Below, one piece after another: positions 1 to 5,392 of a stretch of 5,392 bases of DNA; position 1 is the first letter of the stretch; each line of letters opens with the position of its first letter. Below the pieces are notes generated by a model. It ran no database searches. It was not told where the DNA came from and saw only the letters and a list, made by a program, of their open reading frames with translations. Origin of the DNA: an uncultured Bryobacteraceae bacterium (GTDB taxonomy: Bacteria; Acidobacteriota; Terriglobia; Bryobacterales; Bryobacteraceae); contig CAKZVG010000387.1 in NCBI GenBank assembly GCA_937921835.1, positions 1 through 5,392 on the forward strand, written 5' to 3'. Made by a program: the position numbers and the translations under genes.

Positions 1-3000
1 TATCTCGTTGACAACCGCAGCAGTCATATTGAGGCGGGCGGCGACTACTTCGATATCGATGGGGACGGCGATCTGGACATCGTGCACGGAGGCAGCTGGC
101 GCACGAATGAGGTCTGGTGGTGGGAAAACCCGTACCCCAACTTCGATCCCGACAAGCCCTGGACACGCCGCATCATCAAGAACTCCGGCGCCAACAAGCA
201 CCACGACCAGATCTTCGCCGATCTGGACGGCGACGGCCGCAAGGAACTGATCTCCTGGAACCAGCGCGCGCAGCAGTTGCTCGCCTTCAAAATTCCCAAG
301 GACGTGCGCGCCGCCGGCGAGTGGCCGGTGACGGTCTTATACAAATACGACGAAGCGAAGCCCGAACAGGAAGGCCTGGCCGTGGCCGACATCAACGGCG
401 ACAAGCGGCTGGACATCGTCGGCGCCGGCCGCTGGTTTGAAAACCTGGGCGGGATGAAGTTCAAGGTCCACGTGGTCGACGACGCCTACCGCTTTTCGCG
501 CTCCCTGGCGGGCGACTTTATCAAGGGCGGCCGGCCGGAGATTGTCTTCGGCCCGGGCGACAACATCCTGCGCCTTAGACTCTACGAATGGAAGGGCGGC
601 AAGTGGGAGGGCCGCGACCTGCTGCCGGAAGACGTCAACCACGGCCACAGCCTCAACATGGGCGACATCGACCGCGACGGCAACCTCGACATCTTCGTGG
701 GCGAGATGGGACAGTGGGGACCGAATAACCAGCCTCCCGACAATCCGCACGCGCGCTTGTGGGCGCTTTACGGCGACGGCAAGGGCGGCTTCAAAGTGCA
801 ACTCATCGATCGCGGACAGGGCACCCACGAAGCGAAGTTCGGCGACCTGGACGGCGATGGCGACCTCGACATCATCGGCAAACCCTTTCGCCATAATGCG
901 CCGCGCCTGGACGTCTACTGGAACGACGGCCCGGGCCGCAAGCTCGCGCTCGACCAGTGGCGGCGGCACGCCATCGACACCAACAAGCCGTACCGCGCCA
1001 TTTACATCGCTCCCGGCGACCTCGACAACGACGGGCTGCCGGACATCGTCGTCGGCGGCTGGTGGTACCGCAATCCCGGCCAGGCGGGCGGGCGCTGGGA
1101 GCGCACCATCCTCGACGGCGAGCTCAAGAACATGGCGCTGGTGCGGGATCTCAACGGGGACGGCCTGCCCGACATCCTCGGCACCGCGGGCGTTGCCTCC
1201 CAGGCCAACGCCGACTTCCACCTCGCCCGGAATCTGGGGGGCGGGCGATTTGAAGTCTCTCACGTCGCCACCGCCCAGGGCGATTTCCTACAGGGCGTGG
1301 TGGCGCGGCGCTTCGACCCACGGGGCCCGCTTCAGATCGCGCTGTCCTGGCACAAGGCCAACTTCGGCGTCCAACTTCTCACGCCGGGCTCGCCCTGGCA
1401 GTGGAAAAAGATCAGCGATGTTTCGCAGGATGAAGACCTGAGCGCGGGCGACATCGACGGCGACGGGTTGATCGATCTGCTGCTCGGCACCAAATGGCTC
1501 CGCAACGAAGGCGCCACCTGGACAGCGCACACGCTCAACGACGCCCCGGGCGAGCCCGACCGCAACCGCCTGGCCGATATCAACGGCGATGGCAAACTCG
1601 ACGCCGTGGTGGGTTACGAGGCCATCAACCAGCCCGGCAAACTGGCCTGGTACGAACAGGGAGCTTCACCCTTCGCTAAGTGGACCGAGCATGTCATCGG
1701 CATGCCGGTGGGACCGATGAGCATGGACGTGGCCGACATCGACGGCGACGGCGATCCCGATGTGATCGTTGGCGAGCATAACTACAAAGAACCGGCCACC
1801 GCGCGCCAGTTGATCTTCGAGAACCTCGGCCAGGGCAAGTCCTGGAAGATGCACGTGGTCCACACCGGCGACGAGCACCACTGCGGGTCACAGGCGGTGG
1901 ACATCGACGGCGACGGCGACCTGGACATCATTTCGATCGGCTGGAGCCATCCCAACGTGGTCATCTATGAAAACCTGGCGCCCAAGGCGCCGGGGACGCG
2001 GGCGCCCGCCAGGAAGCAGGCCGGGAGGAAATACCCCATGCGGCCCGTTCGCATTCTCTACGGCGGGCTCGCGCTGGCCGCCGCGGCGGCGGCGATGGAC
2101 GTTCCGCCGCCCGGCTCCATCTACCGCGAGTACCGCCTCGCCAACCGCGGCAACCTCGACTGGCGGGTCACCGACCCGGAGGCCAAACACGAGGGCGCGA
2201 AGCAGTTTCTGCCCAATCCTTTGCTCAAGCTGGAAATCGGCGACCTGGAGGGCGCGGTGCGCGCCGAGGCGGTGATCGCCCGCTGGGGCGGGCATCCCGG
2301 CACCTCGCAGAAACGCTTCCGCGTCAACGGCAACGCCTGGATCGATCTCCCGGAACTCGGCACGATTGGCGATCCGCTGCGCCCCGAGTGCGTCATGTAC
2401 CAGGACAATCCGGTGGCGCCGATCCCGCTGGAGCACCTGCGGCAAGGCGAAAACATTTTGGAAGGGACCTGTTCGGACCAGATCTGCTTCGGCTTCGGCT
2501 GGGGACAGTGGGGCTGGGACGCCATCGTGGTGCGCGTTTACTACGACGCCTCGAAGCCCCATCCCACCGGCCGCGTCACGGCGCCCGCGCATGGCGCGAC
2601 GCTCGACGAAAACCCGCTGCTGGCGGCCGAAGCAAACAGCGACACCGGCATCGCGCGCGTGGACTTCCTGGCCTATTACGAAGGACACGACGAGGACGGC
2701 GACGGCGTCTTCCGCGACTGGCACCACGCCTACCAGTTCAACCGCCGCTCCCCTCCCGGCGACGGCTACCCCGAGATCAGCGGGCACGCCGGGACCGCCC
2801 GCACCGCCCCGTACCGAGTCCAGTGGGACACGCGCTGGGTGGCGGACCAGACGGGCATCCAGATTATGGCCCGCATTCAGGATCACAACGGCATCTGGTA
2901 CGTTACCGAACCCGTCCGCGACCTGGCCCTCTCCCGGATCAAACACCTGGTGCGCTTTTACAAACCCGATCGGGTCCCGGAACGCTACTGGGTGCGGGCC

Positions 3001-3294
3001 AAACGTTCGGAAACGAGCACGGTCATAATCCCGGAAGGCGAGCCGCTCGAGCGCGCCCTGGAGGCGGTGGCGCATCTGCGCACCTGGAACGGGGCGGGCG
3101 AGAATTTCAGCCTGAACGGGTCTTCGGCGCCGATCGGCGGCGGCGATCACGTCTTCGCGGACACGGCGGTCCCGGTGGCGGCCGACGCGCTTAAGCACGG
3201 AGAAAACCTCTTCGAGTTCCGCTCCGAGACGGCGCATCATGGGGTGGAGGTGCTCTGGCCCGGCCCGTCGTTGACGGTGCGGTTCTTCAAGTGA
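1..3294 (+). CDS. FG-GAP/VCBS-repeat beta-propeller protein (5' partial), in-frame fused to a second secreted beta-sandwich protein
   Basis: The frame is open from base 1 with no start in view, so the N-terminus lies upstream; 1097 residues are visible before the TGA at 3292-3294. Residues 1 to about 659 form an FG-GAP/VCBS (integrin-alpha-like) propeller. Loops of the form DxDGDGxxD are followed by a hydrophobic strand such as LDIV, LDII or PDVIVG, and aromatic 'W/Y-x-N' strands such as WYEN, WYRN and IYEN recur between them. Such loops bind calcium in known FG-GAP propellers, and the family is usually secreted. The N-terminal blade carries an EVWWWENPYP stretch. Residues 660-679 (1978-2037) are a basic Ala/Pro/Arg/Lys linker. 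From residue 680 the protein looks like a new secreted polypeptide (see 2038-3294). A mid-protein signal-like segment is odd in an exported protein, so this may be two genes with a lost stop. The propeller assignment is firm; its substrate or role is unknown. Similar propellers occur in sugar-processing enzymes such as aldos-2-ulose dehydratase, so an enzymatic role is possible. Confidence 0.85.
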   Translation, partial: YLVDNRSSHIEAGGDYFDIDGDGDLDIVHGGSWRTNEVWWWENPYPNFDPDKPWTRRIIKNSGANKHHDQIFADLDGDGRKELISWNQRAQQLLAFKIPKDVRAAGEWPVTVLYKYDEAKPEQEGLAVADINGDKRLDIVGAGRWFENLGGMKFKVHVVDDAYRFSRSLAGDFIKGGRPEIVFGPGDNILRLRLYEWKGGKWEGRDLLPEDVNHGHSLNMGDIDRDGNLDIFVGEMGQWGPNNQPPDNPHARLWALYGDGKGGFKVQLIDRGQGTHEAKFGDLDGDGDLDIIGKPFRHNAPRLDVYWNDGPGRKLALDQWRRHAIDTNKPYRAIYIAPGDLDNDGLPDIVVGGWWYRNPGQAGGRWERTILDGELKNMALVRDLNGDGLPDILGTAGVASQANADFHLARNLGGGRFEVSHVATAQGDFLQGVVARRFDPRGPLQIALSWHKANFGVQLLTPGSPWQWKKISDVSQDEDLSAGDIDGDGLIDLLLGTKWLRNEGATWTAHTLNDAPGEPDRNRLADINGDGKLDAVVGYEAINQPGKLAWYEQGASPFAKWTEHVIGMPVGPMSMDVADIDGDGDPDVIVGEHNYKEPATARQLIFENLGQGKSWKMHVVHTGDEHHCGSQAVDIDGDGDLDIISIGWSHPNVVIYENLAPKAPGTRAPARKQAGRKYPMRPVRILYGGLALAAAAAAMDVPPPGSIYREYRLANRGNLDWRVTDPEAKHEGAKQFLPNPLLKLEIGDLEGAVRAEAVIARWGGHPGTSQKRFRVNGNAWIDLPELGTIGDPLRPECVMYQDNPVAPIPLEHLRQGENILEGTCSDQICFGFGWGQWGWDAIVVRVYYDASKPHPTGRVTAPAHGATLDENPLLAAEANSDTGIARVDFLAYYEGHDEDGDGVFRDWHHAYQFNRRSPPGDGYPEISGHAGTARTAPYRVQWDTRWVADQTGIQIMARIQDHNGIWYVTEPVRDLALSRIKHLVRFYKPDRVPERYWVRAKRSETSTVIIPEGEPLERALEAVAHLRTWNGAGENFSLNGSSAPIGGGDHVFADTAVPVAADALKHGENLFEFRSETAHHGVEVLWPGPSLTVRFFK
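52..1932 (+). repeat. Tandem FG-GAP/VCBS calcium-loop repeats (11 clear, 2 degenerate)
   Basis: The Asp-loop motifs begin at 52, 220, 388, 664, 844, 1018, 1147, 1450, 1576, 1735 and 1900. Each reads roughly D-[IL]-[DN]-x-D-x-x-x-[DE] followed by a hydrophobic strand. Two further copies have lost most ligands: GDFIKGGRPEIVFG near 511-552 and RRFDPRGPLQIALSW near 1309-1353. Spacing is mostly 40-60 codons, as expected for propeller blades. The copies at 1735 and 1900 share 20 identical bases, and the copy at 52 is nearly the same at protein level. These are protein-level repeats, not a mobile DNA repeat. Confidence 0.9.
2023..2030 (+). promoter_or_regulatory. Internal Shine-Dalgarno for ATG 2038
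   Basis: GGGAGGAA lies nine bases (counted from GGAGG) before the ATG at 2038, inside the uninterrupted frame. The following codons encode a signal-peptide-like stretch. Good SD strength and spacing together with a signal peptide argue that translation really initiates here, whatever happens upstream. Confidence 0.6.
2038..3294 (+). CDS. Probable separate secreted protein with two related beta-sandwich modules flanking an Ig-like domain (alternative internal start)
   Basis: This shares the reading frame of the upstream propeller but has its own start signals. GGGAGGAA (2023-2030) leaves nine bases between GGAGG and the ATG at 2038. The first residues read MRPVRILYGGLALAAAAAAM: two arginines, a hydrophobic Ala/Leu core and a likely signal-peptidase site near residues 17-19. 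The mature 418-residue product has three visible parts. Residues ~60-170 are a beta-rich module containing 'RFRVNG' and 'LRQGENILEG'. Residues ~175-300 look like a bacterial Ig-like domain, starting 'GRVTAPAHGATL' and holding a DEDGDG acidic loop at 218-223 that could bind calcium. Residues ~304-418 are a second module resembling the first ('FSLNG', 'LKHGENLFEF'). I do not recognise a catalytic motif. Beta-sandwich modules of this kind often bind carbohydrates or serve as adhesion scaffolds, but that is inference. Whether it is made alone, as a fusion, or both cannot be settled from sequence. Confidence 0.6.
   Translation: MRPVRILYGGLALAAAAAAMDVPPPGSIYREYRLANRGNLDWRVTDPEAKHEGAKQFLPNPLLKLEIGDLEGAVRAEAVIARWGGHPGTSQKRFRVNGNAWIDLPELGTIGDPLRPECVMYQDNPVAPIPLEHLRQGENILEGTCSDQICFGFGWGQWGWDAIVVRVYYDASKPHPTGRVTAPAHGATLDENPLLAAEANSDTGIARVDFLAYYEGHDEDGDGVFRDWHHAYQFNRRSPPGDGYPEISGHAGTARTAPYRVQWDTRWVADQTGIQIMARIQDHNGIWYVTEPVRDLALSRIKHLVRFYKPDRVPERYWVRAKRSETSTVIIPEGEPLERALEAVAHLRTWNGAGENFSLNGSSAPIGGGDHVFADTAVPVAADALKHGENLFEFRSETAHHGVEVLWPGPSLTVRFFK
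2221..2547 (+). repeat. First copy of duplicated beta-sandwich module
   Basis: This is residues ~62-170 counted from the ATG at 2038. Landmarks are AEAVIARW, then RVNGNAWIDLPE, then IPLEHLRQGENILEG, then WGWDAIVVRVYYD. The second copy at 2947-3291 has the same landmarks in the same order. Seen by eye; not aligned computationally. Confidence 0.5.
2947..3291 (+). repeat. Second copy of duplicated beta-sandwich module
   Basis: This is residues ~304-418 counted from the ATG at 2038. Landmarks are LEAVAHLRTW, then FSLNGSS, then VPVAADALKHGENLFEF, then HGVEVLWPGPSLTVRFF. The order matches the first copy, and the EAV-to-GEN spacing is 46 residues against 60 there. It ends at the C-terminus of the protein, as a self-standing terminal domain would. 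Confidence 0.5.
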
Positions 3295-3320
3295 CGGCGC
3301 TTGCCGGAGCGTGCGTCCGA

Positions 3321-3335
3321 GCCGGACTGTCCGGC
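3321..3335. terminator. Possible weak hairpin between convergent genes
   Basis: GCCGGA-CTG-TCCGGC is a perfect 6-bp inverted repeat with a 3-base loop in the 60-bp gap between the TGA at 3294 and the minus-strand gene ending at 3355. It could act as a shared terminator for both converging transcripts. No T-tract follows on either strand, so it is not a canonical intrinsic terminator, and GC-rich DNA makes short stems by chance. Confidence 0.25.
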
Positions 3336-3354
3336 GGCGCGAGGCCGCGGCCGC

Positions 3355-4845
3355 TCAATACTCAAGCAGCGGGGTGAAACTCGTATCGGGCGGGTCGTAA
3401 GTGTCCGTGCCCGCCACGACGTTGGTGTGCTGTTTCCGCCAGTAGTAATTGCGGCCATTGGCGACGGTCCAGGTTTCCCCCGTCTCAGGGTCCACCACGT
3501 CGGTCTGGCCCAGCATGGCGTTCGACCAGTGGCGCATCGCGCGGTCCTGCGTGCGCTGCCGGTTCCAGTACGCCTCGTCGATGGTGCGCGACACGAAGGC
3601 GTGGGTTTCGCTAACGATGCGCGAAGTCTCGGCGGTGGCCTGTCCCTGCCGCGCGACCCACTGCGGATTCATGCGCATCGAGCGGATCAGGTGCGAAAGC
3701 GCCTCGCCCGCCGTCCCGGTGGCCTCCGCGCTGGCGACGAAACCGTGCAGGAACGGCACCAGCCACAGCGCGTAGCCTTGCCCGCTGATCAACAGCGTGC
3801 CGGCGAACAGGTAGCCGCGCACGGGGCGGCCGTCGCGGGCGCCGGTGAAGGCGGTCTCCCCGGCCTGTACCTGCATCTCGGCCACTCCCGGAAAGCCGCG
3901 GTAGAGGCTCGAAAGCTGCTGCGACTCGTGCGGCAGTTCGCGGGTTTCGATGAGCCGCAGTCCGGCGCAGTCAGCGCCCAGCTTCGATCGCGCATACTCG
4001 GCGGCGAACTGCACGCCGGGCACGTAGCGGCGCACCAGGAAGCGCTGATTGTAGCCCGGCGAATACCACGAGCCTTCCGGGAAACCGGTCATGGCCAGCA
4101 TCTGGTTGGGGACAGTATGCGGTGGAACGGCGGGATCGCCCGCGATGAGACGGATCTGCCCGTCGGGGGAACGGACCTCCATCGCACCGCGCACATCGAC
4201 CGTGCTGAAGCGGAAGAGCCCGCCGGTTGCGGTCCAGCCGCGCGGAATCTCCACCGTAAAGGCGTTTTCGCGCGGGTCCTGCCACGGCACATAGGCCAGC
4301 CGCGGGCCGCCGCCCGCCCCGCCGGCGTGCGAAGAGGCTGGCGTTTCGAACCGGAACGACTGGAGCACCTGGACCAGCAGCGGCCGGCGCGCGGCGAACT
4401 GGCCCGCCTCCGCGCCGATGCCGTACAGCATGCCGGCGCGCCCGTGGATCACGCACAGCAGCGTAGCCTGGGCCGGCTTGCCGTCCAACAGAAACCGCAC
4501 CGAGGCTACCAGCGTGTCCAGTCCTTCCGGACGCCGCGCGCTGCGCACGATCCGAGCCTGCGGCAGCAGCCAGGACAACTGCCCCATGGCCTGGCCGAGC
4601 CACTCCCCGGCGGCGGTGGGCGTGCGCAGCAGGAGGGGTTGGACGGCCACCCAGGACGAGCGCGAACCGTCCCGGACAACGATTGCGTTGCGCACGCTGG
4701 TGTCCACCTGCCAGCCTGGCGGGAGCGACAGGCTGAAGCCCAGCGGATCGCGGTGGCGCGGAAACTGCTGGATGGTTCCGGCCGGCAGAGCGGCGGCGGC
4801 CAGCAGCAAGGAAGTCAGGAGGGAAGCCGCTGACGTCGTGTTCAT
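3355..4845 (-). CDS. Exported two-domain protein of unknown function with conserved-looking C-terminal tail
   Basis: The product has 496 residues from the ATG at 4845-4843 to the TGA at 3357-3355. Residues 1-23 (MNTTSAASLLTSLLLAAAAL...) look like a signal peptide, although the n-region has no Lys or Arg. Domain 1 (~35-167) opens 'LGFSLSLPPGWQVD' and ends 'VLQSFRFETP', a layout typical of PsbP/DUF1795-like lipid- or envelope-associated folds. A Gly/Ser/Ala linker (168-181) follows. Domain 2 (~184-410) opens 'NAFTVEIPRGWTATGG' and ends in 'SHLIRSMRMNPQW'. A polar, probably helical stretch leads to the tail (446-496), which contains DPETGETW, NYYW and GTDTYDPP. I have a sense of similar tails in uncharacterised bacterial proteins but cannot name a family. 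The frame extends further upstream to 5070, but that part lacks a signal peptide and runs antisense to the divergent gene, so I prefer the ATG at 4845. The only SD-like sequence is a weak GTGGGG close upstream. It stands alone, convergent with the propeller gene and divergent from the barrel gene. No active site is evident. Confidence 0.85.
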   Translation of the reverse strand: MNTTSAASLLTSLLLAAAALPAGTIQQFPRHRDPLGFSLSLPPGWQVDTSVRNAIVVRDGSRSSWVAVQPLLLRTPTAAGEWLGQAMGQLSWLLPQARIVRSARRPEGLDTLVASVRFLLDGKPAQATLLCVIHGRAGMLYGIGAEAGQFAARRPLLVQVLQSFRFETPASSHAGGAGGGPRLAYVPWQDPRENAFTVEIPRGWTATGGLFRFSTVDVRGAMEVRSPDGQIRLIAGDPAVPPHTVPNQMLAMTGFPEGSWYSPGYNQRFLVRRYVPGVQFAAEYARSKLGADCAGLRLIETRELPHESQQLSSLYRGFPGVAEMQVQAGETAFTGARDGRPVRGYLFAGTLLISGQGYALWLVPFLHGFVASAEATGTAGEALSHLIRSMRMNPQWVARQGQATAETSRIVSETHAFVSRTIDEAYWNRQRTQDRAMRHWSNAMLGQTDVVDPETGETWTVANGRNYYWRKQHTNVVAGTDTYDPPDTSFTPLLEY

Positions 4846-4860
4846 ACTTGCCCCACTCAG

Positions 4861-4866
4861 ACTATA
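4861..4866 (-). promoter_or_regulatory. Candidate -10 box for the minus-strand exported protein
   Basis: On the minus strand the hexamer reads TATAGT (5 of 6 to TATAAT), 15 bases before the ATG at 4845. The best -35 at 17-bp spacing is TTCCCT at 4889-4884, which is poor. Transcription from here would give a leader of only about nine bases. This is tentative. Confidence 0.3.
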
Positions 4867-4885
4867 ACGCCACCACGCCGTCCAG

Positions 4886-4896
4886 GGAACCGTTCC
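4886..4896. promoter_or_regulatory. 11-bp palindrome in divergent promoter region (candidate operator)
   Basis: GGAAC-C-GTTCC is a perfect 5+1+5 palindrome. It sits between the two candidate -10 boxes, where the -35 regions of both divergent genes would overlap. A regulator bound there could affect both promoters. It is short and single-copy, so chance occurrence is quite possible. Confidence 0.3.
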
Positions 4897-4905
4897 GCGG
4901 CGAAT

Positions 4906-4911
4906 TACAAT
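4906..4911 (+). promoter_or_regulatory. Candidate -10 box for leaderless barrel gene
   Basis: TACAAT (5 of 6 to TATAAT) ends seven bases before the GTG at 4919, so the transcript would start at or one base before the start codon. No good -35 is visible 16-18 bases upstream. The only SD-like sequence, AGGA at 4913-4916, has just two bases before the GTG, too few for normal SD use, which favours leaderless initiation. Confidence 0.35.
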
Positions 4912-4918
4912 CAGGAAC

Positions 4919-5392
4919 GTGACCTGGTTCTGCCTGCTGCTCGTCTCCGGCGCGCCGGCCGCGGCGGTTTTGCCCGCCTGGCTGCGGCTCGGCGTCGAGG
5001 AGCGCGTCCGCGCGGCGGCAGTGGCGGGCGCCGGCTTCCACCCCAGCGCCAGCGACGCTTCCCTGCTCAACCGGCTGCGGCTGGACGCGGATCTTCAGCC
5101 CCTCGCCTGGATGCGCTTGCACATGCAGGCGCAGGACGCGCGGATCCTTGGCGCCAGCGAGCGGCCGGCGCCGGTTTCGCTGCGGGACCCGCTCGACCTT
5201 CGCCAGGGCTACCTCGAACTCGGGCGCAATCGAGAACGGGGCGCCACGCTGCGCGTGGGGCGGCAGAGCCTGACGCTGGGCGACGGGCGGCTGGTGGGCG
5301 ATCCCAACTGGTCAAACGTGGGCCGCAGCTTCGACGCCGTGCGCGCCACGCTGGCCGCGCGCCGGGCAAAGCTCGATGCCTTCGCGGCCTCC
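4919..5392 (+). CDS. Alginate-export-family outer-membrane beta-barrel protein (3' partial)
   Basis: The 158 visible codons have no stop and run off the right edge. The GTG at 4919 is the only canonical start after the in-frame TAA at 4865-4867. Residues 1-16 (MTWFCLLLVSGAPAAA, reading GTG as Met) form a short signal peptide without a basic n-region. The mature part opens like a barrel: 'LRLGVEERVR', then 'LLNRLRLDADLQPLAWMRLH', 'QAQDARIL', 'DPLDLRQGYLELG', and the signature 'RVGRQSLTLGDGRLVGD' (from residue 112) followed by 'NWSNVGRSFDAVR' and 'LDAFAAS'. This order matches alginate-export (AlgE-like, Alginate_exp) proteins, in which an R-x-G-R/Q-Q-x-L-x-x-GD-x-RL stretch precedes a W-x-N-x-x-R-x-FD-x-x-R strand. 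AlgE exports alginate in Pseudomonas. Members in other phyla are mostly uncharacterised porin-like barrels, so the substrate here is unknown. Family members usually have 400 or more residues, so most of the gene is outside the window. The gene is divergent from the 496-residue exported protein. Confidence 0.8.
   Translation, partial: MTWFCLLLVSGAPAAAVLPAWLRLGVEERVRAAAVAGAGFHPSASDASLLNRLRLDADLQPLAWMRLHMQAQDARILGASERPAPVSLRDPLDLRQGYLELGRNRERGATLRVGRQSLTLGDGRLVGDPNWSNVGRSFDAVRATLAARRAKLDAFAAS

Noticed and set aside
337..1263. 308-codon minus-strand open frame under the propeller
   Set aside because: It mirrors the propeller's repeated GAC/GTC codons, giving repeated VAVAVDVA stretches. No start signal or recognisable fold was seen.
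1735..1919. Near-identical 20-base direct repeats resembling a DNA-level repeat array
   Set aside because: The copies at 1735 and 1900 lie in phase within the FG-GAP Asp loops and differ outside them, so they reflect repeated protein motifs rather than CRISPR or mobile repeats.
1888..3240. 450-codon open frame on the minus strand opposite the second secreted protein
   Set aside because: It is antisense to a well-supported coding region and its translation is rich in Arg/Ala/Val/Gly with no domain. The mirrored DVDV/VAVDV patterns are reverse readings of the Asp-loop codons. GC-rich genes commonly create such shadows.
3341..3356. GC-only near-palindrome (GGCCGCGGCC) next to the minus-strand stop
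   Set aside because: It is a short self-complementary GC run with no loop and no T-tract. It is expected by chance in DNA of this composition and is not convincing as a terminator.
3301..4833. 510-codon open frame on the plus strand opposite the 496-residue exported protein
   Set aside because: The translation is a low-complexity Arg/Ala/Gly/His mixture without a signal peptide or domain. The opposite strand carries a coherent protein with signal peptide, domains and tail.
4846..5070. N-terminal extension of the minus-strand exported protein to a start at 5070
   Set aside because: The extension is Ala/Arg/Ser-rich, has no signal peptide, buries the good signal peptide 75 residues inside, and overlaps the divergent barrel gene antisense.

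Overview
The window is GC-rich, tightly packed bacterial DNA, and all its genes appear to encode exported proteins. Large FG-GAP/VCBS propellers, Ala/Leu-rich signal peptides, GTG starts and an alginate-export-type barrel suggest a Gram-negative soil or freshwater heterotroph. Acidobacteriota (Bryobacterales/Solibacter-like) is my best guess, with Planctomycetota as the alternative. This is inference from protein style, because no phylogenetic marker is present.

Layout. (1) Positions 1-3294, plus strand, are one uninterrupted reading frame that is already open at the left edge. Its first ~1977 bases encode an FG-GAP/VCBS beta-propeller with eleven clear calcium-type Asp loops and two decayed ones. 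After a 20-codon basic linker, the same frame contains a Shine-Dalgarno sequence, an ATG at 2038 and a signal-peptide-like segment. These begin what looks like a second, 418-residue secreted protein made of two related beta-sandwich modules around an Ig-like domain. The frame is therefore either a real fusion or two adjacent genes whose separating stop codon is missing. (2) Positions 3295-3354 are a short convergent gap with one small hairpin. (3) Positions 3355-4845, minus strand, encode a 496-residue exported protein of unknown function. It has two domains that each open with a Pro-Gly-Trp signature, and a conserved-looking C-terminal Asp-Pro-x-Thr-Gly / Asn-Tyr-Tyr-Trp tail. (4) Positions 4846-4918 are a 73-bp divergent promoter region with candidate -10 boxes on both strands and an 11-bp palindrome between them. 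(5) From 4919 to the right edge, plus strand, is the 5' part of an alginate-export-family outer-membrane barrel. It starts at a GTG that may be leaderless.

Taken together the genes fit a cell-envelope or extracellular locus, possibly for polysaccharide or sugar handling: a calcium-dependent propeller, a putative carbohydrate-binding-like sandwich protein, an exported protein of unknown role and an outer-membrane porin-like barrel. That link is inferred from family types and proximity only. I saw no tRNA, rRNA, CRISPR array, insertion sequence, attachment site or riboswitch.
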